64,000 nucleotides of DNA from Heterotrichella gracilis (GCA_032358255.1 JAULBX010025497.1:186001-250000); one strand, 5' to 3'; positions 21,858 through 33,437 are shown, numbered from the stretch's first letter. Notes: generated by a model not told the origin, from the letters alone. Program-made: numbers and translations.

Positions 21858-22583
21858 ACCTTTTTTGTTTCAACACACTCCACGGGCGCTAATTGAGTGA
21901 ATTCTTTAGGTTTGTAAGCAGGTCAGCTGCTTTACTGGACAATACATCAGTAGTGGCAGTAGTGTACTGCCAAATCCAGAGTGGGCAATTGCCCACATTT
22001 TGGCCCAATTGCAGTATTTTATGGCAAAATTACCTGACGTTTCAGTTCAAGTCCACTTGCCCACCATTGTAACAATAGTACTTATCAATCTTGCATGCAA
22101 CCTTTCTGTTGGAAGTCAGACACCTTTTGAGTGTGCTGCACTGCTGATGCCTGCCTTCACCCTTAGGTTAAGTTGAGTTGCAACTTCTTGCTATTCAAGG
22201 CTCCTATGCTGTGTACACTAAACGCCAAACCCTCTTGCACGCCATGCCTGCTGGCATTGGCTAAGGCCTCAGGCCTATCCCTGACCAGCCGTTCTGGCTG
22301 GTGTGGTGCCCTGGTGCGAGCCAGTGGCCCCCTAACTACGCCTCTGTGCGTTTCCTTTCTTTCTAGACCCGGGCAGGTGTGCGCCACAGGCCTGAAGCAC
22401 TGCACAGTGGTAGGCTATGTTACAAAAGGTGGGTACATGCAAAACTGTTGGACAAATTGCCCTGCTGTCTGCTGTATTGCAGCAGGTATCCGTGAAAAAG
22501 CAACCAGGCTGGGCGCCTGCTGGCACGGAATACAAAGCTTATTGTCTGTTCAGCAAATAAACAACAACAACTATTAACTACAA
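21858..22583. other. Intergenic, no recognised gene
   Basis: Between the tRNA and the 3' end of the DPH4-like gene. The open frame at 22173-22577 (+) has no recognisable domain. Confidence 0.5.
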
Positions 22584-23515
22584 CTATTGTCCATCAGGCA
22601 CCGTGTACGTGACCTTTATATGCAGGGAGCATGTGTCACACTGCACCACCACGTGGTCCCGGTCCTCGCTGAGGCTGGACTCTGAAAAAACATACTGGCC
22701 GCTGCAGCGGCATGTGTGGCGATACACGTAGCTATTGCCCTGCCACACCGGCTCCAACTCACTCAGGTCGATGACATCTGAAACTGCGACATTCTGCGCG
22801 GCTCGCTGGAGCGCACGGTCCTGGTTATATGCTGACCTTGATACAGGATCCTGAAGCACCTGAGGTGACATACACCAAACTGCCTGTCAAGCGGGGGATG
22901 GCCACTGGAAGGGCTTTCTGCAGGACTACAACCCGATACGCGTGGTTCTGACAGAGTGCGCTGTGCTCCCACTGAACAACAAACACCGTCAACTGTGGGA
23001 TAGCTGTGACACCCAGCAAGGGGGTGGCGCTGGTGGACTGAGCCATGGGGGAGTGCCTGCTGCCCGCTGGTGTTACTGGGTCCTTAGAGGCAGACTGCAC
23101 TGAAACTATGGTCCATATACAGAAAAGCAGCAACAGCAAAAAGCAGCTTACTTATGTTCAAGGAAGTGACAGTACAAACTCTTAGAGTAGGAGAGGCTGA
23201 ACTGGGCTATGACTCATACGTTTGACCAAAATGGTGACTGGCAAGGCTGCCAACCACAGAAAAGAGGCTGCAGTCTGAGCATGGCTACGTCAAACTGCGT
23301 CATAAGGCAACATGGCATAGGTGCATTCCAACCTTGAAGGCCTCTTGCACAGCAAGGAACCGAGCACTGCTGCCCTGCTCCTGGTGTCCTTGCACAGCCT
23401 TGTCTGGGTGCAAGCGCAGCGCTGCTTGCTTGTACGCCGCCTTGATGTCTTCAAAGCTTGAGTCTTCACGCACGTTCAGCACCTCGTAGTGGTCAGCGCA
23501 TCGCTCTCTGTCCAT
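22584..23515 (-). CDS. DPH4: DPH4/DNAJC24-like J-domain CSL zinc-finger protein
   Basis: Two exons, 23515-23333 and 22859-22584 (TAG), joined in phase 0 give 152 residues, matching the ~150 of DPH4 proteins. The N-half is a J domain: HYEVLNV, IKAAYKQAALRLHPDK with the HPD triad, and VQEAFKVLQDPVSR across the splice. The C-half is a CSL zinc finger with C-R-C-S-G and V-x-C-D-T-C-S-L-x-I. In the known pathway DPH4 supports the diphthamide enzymes (DPH1/2/3) that modify a His of elongation factor 2. The start at 23515 places Met eight residues before the J domain; the frame stays open upstream to 23905, so a longer N-terminus is possible. It is divergent from the FtsHi gene, with 957 bases between the starts. 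Confidence 0.9.
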
Positions 23516-24472
23516 ATGATACCCCACGGTCAAGGTGGGGCTTGGCGTCCCATCGGCTAGGGGAGTGCCACTGTTGGCGAGGTAGCTTTGCGCGCAAGTA
23601 CACTTTCGGGCTAGGCTGATTGGAAGTGCCCTCTGTATCTCATATGTCAACTCTGCTGAATGCAAAGAGTGCACGCTTGCTTGTTCAAAAACATTTGCAG
23701 CAATTTGCAGCTCATTCCCTGCCCGTTTTATCTTTGATAACATGATACCCGGGTTGCGGCTAAGGACAATGCAAAGGATAAGACAGCTCAGGCAAAAGCG
23801 AAGACATGGACGACTCCACAGCGTTTTGTTGAGCCATCTAGTTGCACGTTTGCTTGCTCCACTTTCTTGCATTGCCCTCTCCACGGACGAAGGCGACAGC
23901 AGCACTGTGTGTTTTCAATATGCATGCATTCTGAGCCTATCCGCTATTGACTGTGTGCAACAACACTCTGGCACGGACCTGTGTAGGCGTTAAAAACTTG
24001 TCTTGCGTTATATTGTCACCACTGGGCTGGGATTTGCCAAGGATAGCCCGGGTTTGCCAAGCCACTGAACGGTACAGGCTAAGCTAGTCAGTAGTTTACT
24101 AGGCAGGCACCATCGGGAAACCTTGGCGCCGGCACTCTGATTGGTGGTCACAGTTCCACGGTCTGGGTGTGATGGGGGTGTTCACTGTGGTGCTATGATG
24201 CAACATAAGGTGAGGGTGCAATACCACATGGTGGTACAGAACTGCGGGCTTCCAGAGAGGTCAATTGTTTGCTTTGTTTTGTATCTTTCTGGTGTTGGAC
24301 ATTGATCGGGAATGGCTTGTCGAGGACTGACTGTGCCATCCAGGGTATTTTTTGGCAATCACATGGGCCAATGGCCAATGGCATGACTGCGTGCTCCATG
24401 GCCATTACACAACCACATACATTCCATCCCGCGCCCGGCATTCTCAGTTTAGCTCTTCCTGTGAAATCTCAG
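23516..24472. promoter_or_regulatory. Shared upstream region of DPH4-like and FtsHi genes
   Basis: Head-to-head intergenic region of about 0.96 kb. It includes an open frame extending the DPH4-like exon upstream (to 23905). No definite promoter element is recognised; the assignment rests on gene orientation. Confidence 0.4.
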
Positions 24473-27400
24473 ATGAATATTCGACAGCCAGGAGTGCCAA
24501 GCAGCAGTGCTGCCCTGCCCTGCCGGGCGGTCTCCCACCAAGGCCCCTACGGGCAGTGCTGGCCCTGTGCCACGCGACATGCCACCCTGCGCCACCGGCC
24601 AAGACACTTCCTGGTATGCCACCCAACACAAAACATGCACATTTGTGACTTGAGAGTCTTGCTGCAAAGTTTGCACTCGCTGTACATGGCGCATGCAAAC
24701 CCCGCATCCCTGGCATCGGCGCATGCGCAGCATCACCATCTGCTCTACTGGCATGGACAACCACAGCCTGTACACAACATATACCAATACCAATAGCAAA
24801 TCCTGGACTTAATTGCAACCCCTCCCATGACCTGGCAAGCCCAATTTGACCACTGCACACCCACCGCTCCTTCCAGGTGAGGGCGCAGGCGGGCGCTGAG
24901 GGCGTCCCTGAGCCCAAGAAATTCCTGTATGAGCCAAAGTACGGCCTGCCAGTTGCGCGCAAGTACCTCAGCTATGGCGACCTGCTGCGGGAGATCCGGC
25001 AGGAGAACGTGAAGGAGATTGCCTTCTTCACCCGGGATGGCGAGATCGAGCTGGAGGGCCAGTGCCTGGTGGTCTTCAACGATGACCGGGTGGGGCAAAG
25101 CTATGTGCCCTACAACGACTACCGGGTGCCCTACGCCATGGAGACCCATGGTGTGGTGGCCACCCGCCTGGCGCCTGTGCCGGAGGAGGCCATGCTCACC
25201 CCTGCCGCGCCCCCGTCGGAGAAGCTGCAGCAGTTCTACACCACCATCCTGCCAGTCAGCGCGCTGATCCTGGTGTATGTGGCGGCGCGCTTTGCGGCGT
25301 TTCTCAAGGTGGGTGCGGCGTGGTGGGAGGGGAGGGGGACTGGGGAATTCCCTATTGAGAAAGGGATGGTGGACATGGGTCGCACTGCATTTTTTGGATT
25401 TTGTGCATTTATGGGCATGGTAATGCAATTGAAGTTGCTGTGTTGCATGGATTAAATATCATGTGCTGTGTTGCGCCAAATGTGCGTGGGGCGTGGCAGG
25501 GGAAGAGGATGGGCTGCCGCGTGACCTGTGCGCACACTCCTACTCCTCACACCCACACCCACACCCACACCCACACCCACACCCACACCCACACCCACAC
25601 CCACACACGTGCTTCTTGCATGCACGCATTCTACCTGCCCACCTATCCCCTTGCCGCATCCCAGGGAGACGCCGAGGACCGCAAGAAGCTGCGCCAGAAG
25701 AAGACGGATGACGCTCGGCGGCAGGCATTCGAGGCACAGGCTGACCTGCTGGCACAGGAGGCCGAGAATATGGCCACCATGGGGCTGGGGGTGAAGGAAA
25801 TCTGCGAGAATCTGAAGCGCCTGGGGGTGCCTTACGAGGAGTCTGATGTTGAGAAGCTGGTTGAGGCGGCCAGGAGGCAGCGGGAGAAGGACGCGGCGGC
25901 TGGGGAGACGGGGCCTGTGCTCAGCTTCAACACAAATGTGCGCAGCGGATGGGGGTGGGGGTGGGGACATGGGGTTGCTGTACGTTTGCATGCACCTGGA
26001 CATAGAGTCTGCTGGGACGTATGCCCCGTGGTGTCATTGGGGCTTGACTTCATTAGTAACCTGACCCTGTCCCTATGGACTGGCCCTTAACTGACATCGT
26101 CCTCATCACCTGCACTGGACCACACCCACTGCACTTGGATTGAATTTGTTTTTTTTAATAATGCATTGTTGATTATCTATTTTATTTTAATTGTTTGTTT
26201 ACTCAAGATGGCCTTTTCTTGTGAGTTAAACCCTTCCCCTTTGCTCCCCCCCTCCCCAGGCCGCGGCACAGCTTGCCGCCAAGGACGAGGCGCGGCGCAA
26301 GCAGGTGGAGGAGGAGGGGGGCCAGGACGACATGGAGCAGGCACAGGAGTTCCTCAAGATGAGCACCGTCAAGGTCCAGAAGGCGCGGGACCCCGCGCAG
26401 GAGAAGATCCAGACCAAGCTGCGCGCGGCCCAGCGGCGCATGAAGGGCATCAAGCTGCAGTACACCGACGAGGACAGGGTGTTTTTTGACGACGTGGCGG
26501 GGATTGGGGATGCAAAGGTGGGGACTGGGAAGTGGGATTGGTAAAGCGGGATTGGGAATTGGATTGGGGATGCAAAGGTTGGAAATTGGAATTACCCTCC
26601 TCGTCCCCTGTTGACAAAATTGGGTGCAGCTGCGCTGCCGATCACACGGCTACACAGGCAGGTCCCTTGATGCATGCCACACCCAGCTTTGTGCCTTGCA
26701 TGGGTGATCATGACTGGTGTGGCCTCATGGCTGCAGGGCAGGGGTGGTCACATGCATACCCTGGCTCAGGGCATGTGTGGAGTGCATGCCAAAACCTATA
26801 CCCTGGGAGGAGTGTGTGGGGAAACCCCTGCCAGTCACAATACAATCCTGCTCGCACCCCTATCAGACTTCCCTGCTCCAAACCCTAACCAACCCCAAAC
26901 CCTCCAGGTTGAGCTCATGGAGGTTGTTGACTTCTTCCTCAAGCCTGAGAAGTTCAAGGCATCAGGCGCACGCATCCCGCGCGGGGTGTTGCTGTGCGGG
27001 CCCCCGGGTACCGGCAAGACGCTGCTGGCGAGGGCAGTGGCTGGGGAGGCGGGTGTGGCGTTCCTATCGCTCAATGCCTCGGAGTTTGTGGAGATGTTTG
27101 TGGGGGTGGGGGCATCGCGCGTGAGGGATCTGTTTGCGCAGGTAGGGGATGGGGAGTGGGGGTCTGGGTGAGAATGAGGGTGGGGATTGGGTTAGTGGGA
27201 GGGGAGGGGCATTGTGCTACTTGCGGTTCTCATGAGATTGGAACAATAGTTTCTGCACATTTGGCTGTCTTCTTATGGTCGCGCCTCACACCGCAACACA
27301 CCACTGCCTGGAACCCTTAGGGTTTCACCTTACCACAACCCCCCTTTGCAGGTGCGCTCGCTCTCCCCCGCCATCATCTTCATAATCGAGGTGGTTTAGG

Positions 27401-30400
27401 GTTAAGGGTTTAGGGTTTGACATTACCGTACTTCACCCCCCCTTGCAGGCGCGCTCCCTCTCCCCCGCCATCATCTTCATCGACGAGGTGGACGCCGTGG
27501 GCCGCATCCGCGGAGGCGCCAAGGGTAACGACGAGCGCGACCAAACCCTAAACCAGATGCTGTCCGAGATGGATGGGTTCAACGACGAGACAGGGGTGAT
27601 CGTCATGGCGGCCACAAACAGGAGGGATGTGCTTGACCCGGCGCTGGTTCGGCCAGGGAGGTTTGACAGGATCATCTACGTGGGCCTGCCAGACTTTGAG
27701 GGGCGAATAGAGGTGCTCAAGGTGAGGAGTGGGTGTGCGGGGGGTAGGGTGTGGCTGGGCTGCGTCGGTTGGTGATGACTTTAATTGGGTAGGTTTAGTG
27801 GGGACAATTATGGAGAATTGGTACGGTCATGTGTGTGGGTCTACTTGATTTTTGAGGGGCGGATACTGCAGTGTCCTGATGCGTAAGGTGAGGGGGGCAT
27901 GCAGGGGTGGGATACGCTGAGGCGTGAAGGAGGCTGTGCCTGCTTTCAAGCCAGTCATGCAACCACTGGTCCGTACTGGTAGTCACTGGGCTGGTGCTAT
28001 GCCTAATGGTGCACTCGTGCTGATGCCTTTTTACATTGTAGTACAGGTGCAAGGCATTACGTTACCATCCACCCCGTTGCACAGCACAGCACAGCAGTAG
28101 GGCATTGCAACGCCCTCATCATCTCCCCACCCCTGCCACTAACACATCCCAAACCCCCTCATCCCCCCCCACGTCACTTCCCCCTTCTCTCCCCCCAGGT
28201 CCACCTGTCCCGCCGCCCCTGCTCCCCCGACATCGACCTGCGTGAGCTTGCCTTTGAGACGCAGCGCTACTCGGGTGCCCAGCTGGCCAACCTGGTCAAC
28301 ATGGCGGCTACCATGGCTGCAAAGCATGACAGGGACCAAATACACCACACGGACCTGCTGGAGGTGGGTGGGGGGTGGGGTGTTGATGGTGGGATGGTGG
28401 TGGGGGTAGAGGCTGACCGGGGGTGCACCACTCAGGCCTGGTGGTGGTGTCGTTGGGGTGCAATAATGGTGGCCACCTACAGGGCCAGGCAATGGTGTTA
28501 AAATAATATGCAGTCCTATTTATGATCTTATTTCCCTTGTACGGGGTGCATGAGATGGGTTGCACCTCAGGGGGTTTGCAGTGATAGGCGGTGGGGATGG
28601 TGGACGCCTGCGTGGACCCCAACCCCCCATGTCCCTCACTCCCTTCACGCACCTCCTCCCCAGGCCCTTGACTACGAGCGCCTGGGCCCCCTGCGGCGCC
28701 CATACAGCGACACCCGGCGGCGGCGGCTTGCGGTGCAGGAGGCGGCAACCGCGCTGGTGGCCACGCTGCAGCCAGCAATAGAGCAGGTGGCGCACGTCAC
28801 GATTGTGCCAAGGTGGGTGGGGGTTGAAGATGGGCAGAGAAGGCACATTATTATTATTTATTTTATTTTGTTAATGTTAAATTCAATTTAATTTTGACAT
28901 TCACTTTCAGGGAGTTAATTGGGTTTACGAGATATCGCAGAATATTTTTTTCCTCCATCTAAAAGAATCTAAAACCTGCATACTGTTCGTATGTATTGCT
29001 GTAACCTCCTTGGGCCCACTGTGCTTACAATTGCTGACTTACCCTCCCTCCTTCTCTCAGGGAGAAGTACCCCCTTGGCCAGACTGTGCTCAAGGTGAAT
29101 GAGGCCCGTGAGCTGACCAAGATCTTCACAAAGCAGTACCTGGAGGAGCAGCTGGTCATGGTGCTGGCAGGTGGGTGGCGGGTGGCGGTGGGGGGTTTAG
29201 GATTTAGGGTTTAAGGGTGTTACTTAGAGGAGCAGCTGGTCATGCTGCTGGCATGTGTGGGGAGCGTTGCGGGGTTAGGCATCAATTCGTCAATAAACCC
29301 GGACCCCACCCTCCTTGAACCCCCCATACATAAATCTGCTCATGCCCTGGACCCTACACCCCTTGCCACCCCATGTCCTGCCATTCACCCCACCTCAACC
29401 CCTCCCAGGCCGCGCCGCTGAGGAGGTTTTGTATGGCAGGGACGAGATGAGCACAGACTCTGCCCCCTTAATGCAGAGGGGGGGTGTACCTCCATCCAAT
29501 GCCCCGTCAAAAAACAGGGATTCTATACAAACCCACATCAATCCCATGACCTGACGAAGAACCGGACTCCCCACTCCCCCACACACACATATCCCCCCAT
29601 TGCTTGGCACCAACCTTCCCACCCACCCGCCCCCTCCCAGGCCGCGCCGCCGAGGAGGTAGTGTACGGCAGCGATGAGATGAGCACCATCAACCAGCGCC
29701 GCCTGGGCACTGCGCGCCGCATCCTTCAGAAGTTGGTGGTGTCAAACGCAATGACGGGGACAGGGGTGCTGGGGCAGCGCACACTCACCGTGCCATACAA
29801 GTGAGTGGCGGGGTTGGGGGGGAGGTGATGTGTGGGAGTTGGGGGGGTGGGGAATGGGCGATGTCACTGGTTACGGGGTTGGGTGGTGGGGAGTGTGGTG
29901 CAGTACTGTGTGGACCTGTTTAGGGTTTAGGTTGGCTTGTGGAGGGTGTGGTGCAGTACTGAGAGGCATTGGCTGGGGGAAGTGATAAGAAATAAAGGAA
30001 AAACGTGCAAAGAACAGAGTGCAAGTGCACATAGTAGCATGATACATGGGTGGCTGCAGCATGCGCCATCGCCGTTATTTTATTATCCTCCATTCCATCC
30101 CACTGATCATGGCAGTTGCAAATAGTCTGAAGTGGTAATTGCGCCAGGCATGCGCCTAAACCCTAAACCCTAAACACCTACAGATCGCCTCAGCAATCCG
30201 CAGTGCAATAGGCGTTGCCACAAGCTTGCCATCCCCACTGATGCACCTTGTTCCCCTCCCCCAGGGTTGGCGGCAAGAGCCTGAAGCAGGTGGTGCCAAA
30301 GTCCATCGGCGGCCCCGACGTGCACGCCAGCGCCGACCGCGTGATGCAGCAGGTGGTGGACCAGGCATACGAGGAGGCAAAGGAGACAATAATTCGCAAC

Positions 30401-31151
30401 AGGTGGGTGTGCCGGCGCTGTATCTGCACCACTTTCCAAATCCATACCTGTACTCATGTCCTTCAGTGTCAATGCATGGGGAAGGGGGAGGGGGGCTGTA
30501 GGTGGAGGCACTCTGGAGGACGCATGCAGCTGTTGCTGCGGGGTTGAGGTGGCGCGGGGTTGGGTGCGTGTAGCTTGGAGGCGCATTGTACTCCGGATTT
30601 CCAAAAAGCTAGGTCAATGCTTGAAACACCTCCAGGCAGGGTATAAGCTGCATGCTTTCTAGCGCCTGAGACTATTGTACAAAAAACGCAATACTGGATC
30701 TGCGTCTGCTTCCCCCTGTGTTGCCAGGCGCACGCTTCCTGCGCATGCACTTGCGCATGCATACCTCCACACGTCAACATCTGCACCATGGCCCACCCGT
30801 GCCCATGCCCATCTCTACTGCCTGCACACCTTGGCTTTACAATTTTTCTTCCCCGCTTTCTGACAAGGCACTGCGTATATTTGCAAGTGTACATTGCACA
30901 TCTCAACCCACGCTTGTCACACCCCATGCGCTCCCTCCCGCCACCAGCCGTACCGTATCCCCACATGTCCACCTCCTCGCCACCACCCACACCAAATCCC
31001 CACTCCCCCCAGGGCCGCCCTGGATGCTCTTGTGTCTGGCCTCATGGAGCGCAGCCGCTTGGAGGGGGATGAAATCAGGAACATGGTGGAGGAGCACGCG
31101 CACCCACAGGACCTGCAGAAACGCGAGCTGGAGCGGGCAACGTTCCTGTGA
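24473..31151 (+). CDS. FTSHi: Chloroplast FtsHi-type (protease-inactive) AAA+ protein
   Basis: Twelve exons: 24473-24613, 24877-25308, 25665-25937, 26260-26517, 26908-27141, 27449-27721, 28199-28363, 28664-28812, 29061-29170, 29641-29800, 30265-30402 and 31013-31151. Together they encode about 823 residues with all phases consistent. Exon 1 is a predicted Ser/Arg/Ala-rich transit peptide leading to VRAQA, a typical cleavage site. A membrane segment ([20 protein letters not shown]) ends exon 2. A charged helical linker follows, then the AAA module: Walker A GPPGTGKT, Walker B IIFIDEVD, second region of homology [19 protein letters not shown]. In the M41-like domain the zinc motif HEAGH of active FtsH is replaced by QEAAT, yet [10 protein letters not shown] is kept. 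The family is known from plant chloroplasts as FtsHi subunits of an import-motor or housekeeping complex. Which FtsHi paralogue this is was not determined. Confidence 0.88.
25548..25607. repeat. (CACACC)n microsatellite in FtsHi intron 2
   Basis: About ten copies of a CACCCA/CACACC hexamer, uninterrupted. It lies 57 bases before the acceptor of exon 3. Confidence 0.95.
26558..26580 (+). repeat. Ghost copy of FtsHi exon 4 end
   Basis: GGATTGGGGATGCAAAGGT at 26504-26519 (exon 4 end plus donor) recurs 60 bases downstream in the intron, with another GGGATTGG fragment between. The ghost is a competing 5' splice site; its use would add 60 bases of intron and with them the TAA at 26542. Confidence 0.8.
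27311..27396 (+). repeat. Ghost copy of FtsHi exon 6 start
   Basis: Acceptor plus about 40 coding bases (CAG, then GCTCTCCCCCGCCATCATCT) precede the true exon by 97 bases. In the ghost the Walker B Asp-Glu codons are altered, and TAG follows within the GGTTTAGGGTT tract. Confidence 0.9.
27393..27419. repeat. Telomere-like TTTAGGG repeats in FtsHi intron 5
   Basis: GGTTTAGGGTTAAGGGTTTAGGGTTT begins exactly where the ghost exon start loses its match. It sits 29 bases before the real acceptor. Confidence 0.85.
27836..27893 (+). repeat. Ghost copy of FtsHi exon 6 end
   Basis: TTTGAGGGGCGGATA, followed after a diverged stretch by AAGGTGAGG, repeats the exon end (TTTGAGGGGCGAATAG, CTCAAGGTGAGG) about 155 bases downstream. 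More decayed than the other ghosts. Confidence 0.6.
29194..29260 (+). repeat. Telomere-like tract and ghost copy of FtsHi exon 9 end
   Basis: TTTAGGATTTAGGGTTTAAGGG (29194-29216) is followed at about 29221-29252 by TTAGAGGAGCAGCTGGTCATG and CTGCTGGCA. This repeats the end of exon 9 (29138-29170) about 83 bases further down. Confidence 0.85.
29390..29470 (+). repeat. Ghost copy of FtsHi exon 10 start
   Basis: Pyrimidine tract, CAG and GCCGCGCCGCTGAGGAGG, then GACGAGATGAGCACAG, repeat the true exon start at 29641 at a distance of 232 bases. It could be translated in phase for about 17 codons, so it is the most nearly usable ghost. Confidence 0.85.
30155..30178. repeat. Telomere-like CCTAAAC repeats in FtsHi intron 10
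   Basis: CCTAAACCCTAAACCCTAAAC, about 90 bases before the exon 11 acceptor. A TTTAGGGTTTAGG tract on the other strand lies at 29919-29933 in the same intron. Confidence 0.85.
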
Positions 31152-32002
31152 CAGGGCGGTGTTTATCCCTGCTGCCTGGGTTGGGTAGTGCTCTGAGGAT
31201 GGGTATTAATGAGTTTGGTGGGCAAGGCCAAGGGGGTTGGTAGCAGGCCATGCGCGGGGTTAGCGCTGTGCTTGGGGCAGGGGGCATCAGGTGTGGCAGT
31301 GGGGTGTGCACATCTGGGTTGCAATTTTGGCGCTCGTGTAGGGTCTGGGCCATTGGATTGCTCACACGGGGTGCCTCACTGTGGGCACGGCGGGGGAGCT
31401 ATGGGGCATGCGAGGCGGTGGCTGGTTTGAGCGGGGCAATTTGGCTCAGGCCAGTGGCTTGGCATGACTGCATATTGTGTGGGGACAAGGCGTGACATGG
31501 CACGCCATTCTGTCAAGTTGCACTGGAAGGTAGTTCTGTCACAATCCAGAGGGGTTGGAAAGCATGGTACGCTGCTCATTACTGTACGCGCGTCCTGCAT
31601 GGTATTACTAACGTTTGGCAAATTTGGTCGCCTGACATGAGTTGATCTACACTGAGTCATGGCATTGCCACAATCAGTGATCTGCAGAAGAAATGGGCCC
31701 CGCCATGCCACAATCATTGAGCTGCACAATTATAAGCCAAGCTTTGAAGGTCTCATTCAGTCTGGACTGAATGCATGGCGCCTACACAATCATATTATTG
31801 CAGCCTGCGGCCCACCCGGGGTCTTGTGCGCCCTTCCAAGAGGACTGAATGAAGGTCACTGTCACACCACAAGGTCATGGAACACAAAAAACCCAGTCCT
31901 ACAAATGGGTACATCTTTGCAACCACCAATCAAACGTTCTGCGGTGCCTAAGGAAGCTCCCACGCACTGTCTAGCGCATGCTGGAGTATAAATGGCACAC
32001 AA
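31152..32002. other. Intergenic, no recognised gene
   Basis: Downstream of FtsHi. Only short frames without domains; the plus-strand frame 31659-31991 runs into the inverted repeat at 32003. Confidence 0.5.
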
Positions 32003-32299
32003 GATGTGCTCCTACTGGACCTTAAACTATACTGGGCATCAAAGCACCTGCCCGGGCGCTGCAGCTCATCAGGTCAACGCTCATGCTCATTGCACCCGGA
32101 TTGTGGTCCTGTAGTTGTAGTTCTCTGGCCCGCAGATGGTCAACTAGGTAGCTAGCGGGAGGCCATCTGCAGGCGCGACAGTTTACAATACAGGACCACA
32201 ATACGGGTGTAGCGAAGTTGGGCGTTGACCTGACGAGCTGCAGCGCTGGGGCAGGTGCTTTGATGCCCAGTATAGTTTAAGGTCCAGTAGGAGCACATC
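32003..32299. repeat. 137-base-arm imperfect inverted repeat
   Basis: Arms 32003-32139 and 32163-32299 are equal in length and roughly 84 percent identical as reverse complements, around a 23-base spacer. The outer ~85 bases are nearly identical (including TGGACCTTAAACTATACTGG) and the inner part more diverged. Both arms are open in the outward-to-inward direction and encode related peptides (LLDLKLYWASKHLP). The right arm lies in the possible 3' region of the minus-strand gene next door. Confidence 0.9.
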
Positions 32300-32727
32300 A
32301 AATGTGCTATTCCCCCTGATTGTGGTGCTGCGCCTTTGTTTGGCGTCCCGGGCCCTTCGGCTGGAATTGTTGTAGTGGACCCAAAGTGGACCCAAAAAAT
32401 AAAAGCTAGGGGGAAGCGCTTGGGTGTGTACCACTCAAGGTCCTGCGCTGCCTGCAAGATACAGGAAGGAAGGTCAATAAGTTTGTATACAGGCCAGACT
32501 CTCATTACAGGCTGTCGCTAGCAACGTAGTGGAGCAAAAGCTGCAATTGTGTGCTAGTGCAGCGTCAGCACTATGCCAGTTGGGCTTGAGTAGGCAAGCA
32601 CTGCGCAGAACAGTGGTGAGTACAAAACTACAAGCTCCACTACTTGCAATTTATCTTATTCGCAATGCGCAACCGTATGGACCGCATATCCCGAAAGGTT
32701 GCCTCAAGAGCGGGAGCTTAGGCTTAC

Positions 32728-33437
32728 CTTGTAGTTGGGGTTGGTGGCTCAATCCTGTAGAATCTCCTTTCACCGAATGGCCATGGGCCTTTGATCCTGC
32801 AAAAGACAAGCATCTGGGTGTAAAGAAGTGTGTTAGGAGCACTGTAGGCACCTGCTTTGCACCACCAAGGCGTACGTTATTGCAACAGAGAGGCTGCTCA
32901 CAGAAACCGCGTTCAGACATGGGTATCAGGAGAGTCTTACTGTAGGTGACTGTAGTCTGTTTGCACTGTACCTCCAGTTCTCCAGGGTGGGTCCACCACT
33001 TCCTCCCGCAGCCGTTTGGGAAGTTCTCCATTGAATCCGCCACACTGCCCACCTGGTCGCCCAACTGGTTGGCCAACTGGTGCATTATGAACAACAATGC
33101 TCCGCAAAAGACTCCCCCCGCAAGTGGCATATACCTCCTGATGGTGTTGCAGAGCCTATCCACTGGGTTTGGAGTTGGCCCTGCACAAGGACAAGCCCAC
33201 AGGTCAATCGAACCTCAAGCTCCCCGTGGAGCACTTGCAAGGTAAACAGTACGCTAGCAGAAAAAAAACCTGTATACTCTGTGCACCTGGAGGTTCTTGT
33301 TTGGGTGCTGGGCCTGGTGGAACAGCTTGGTACATTGGCACCAGGAACACCAGAAGTGGTGGGGGTGTTGCCCCTTGGGCTTCAGGTTGATCTGTTGGGC
33401 TTGCATGTGACCCCTGAGTTGCTCCAGGGCCTGGCAT
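32728..33437 (-). CDS. Putative small membrane protein, 3' end unresolved
   Basis: Three minus-strand exons fit in phase: 33437-33287, 33180-32941 and 32796-32728. The first reads MPGPGATQG and a Pro-rich region with VPPGPAPKQEPPG. The second has NPVDRLCNTIRRY, a membrane-type segment (MPLAGGVFCGALLFIMHQLA) and SMENFPNGCGRKWWTHPG. A donor at 32972 is an alternative for exon 2. Continuation toward 32300 was not solved. No family is recognised. It is the third of three similar-looking small genes in tandem on this strand. Confidence 0.35.

Noticed and set aside
23516-23905. 390-base upstream extension of the DPH4-like frame as part of the protein.
   Set aside because: The J domain begins just after the Met at 23515 and DPH4 proteins are short; the extension has no domain, though it cannot be excluded.
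25528-25740. Minus- and plus-strand open frames over the CACACC repeat (His/Thr/Pro- or Cys/Gly-rich peptides).
   Set aside because: Created by the microsatellite, which keeps every frame open; it lies within an FtsHi intron.
31659-32151. Plus-strand gene reading into the left arm of the 32003 inverted repeat.
   Set aside because: The frame upstream is not coding-like and the arm's openness is explained by duplication of the minus-strand sequence.
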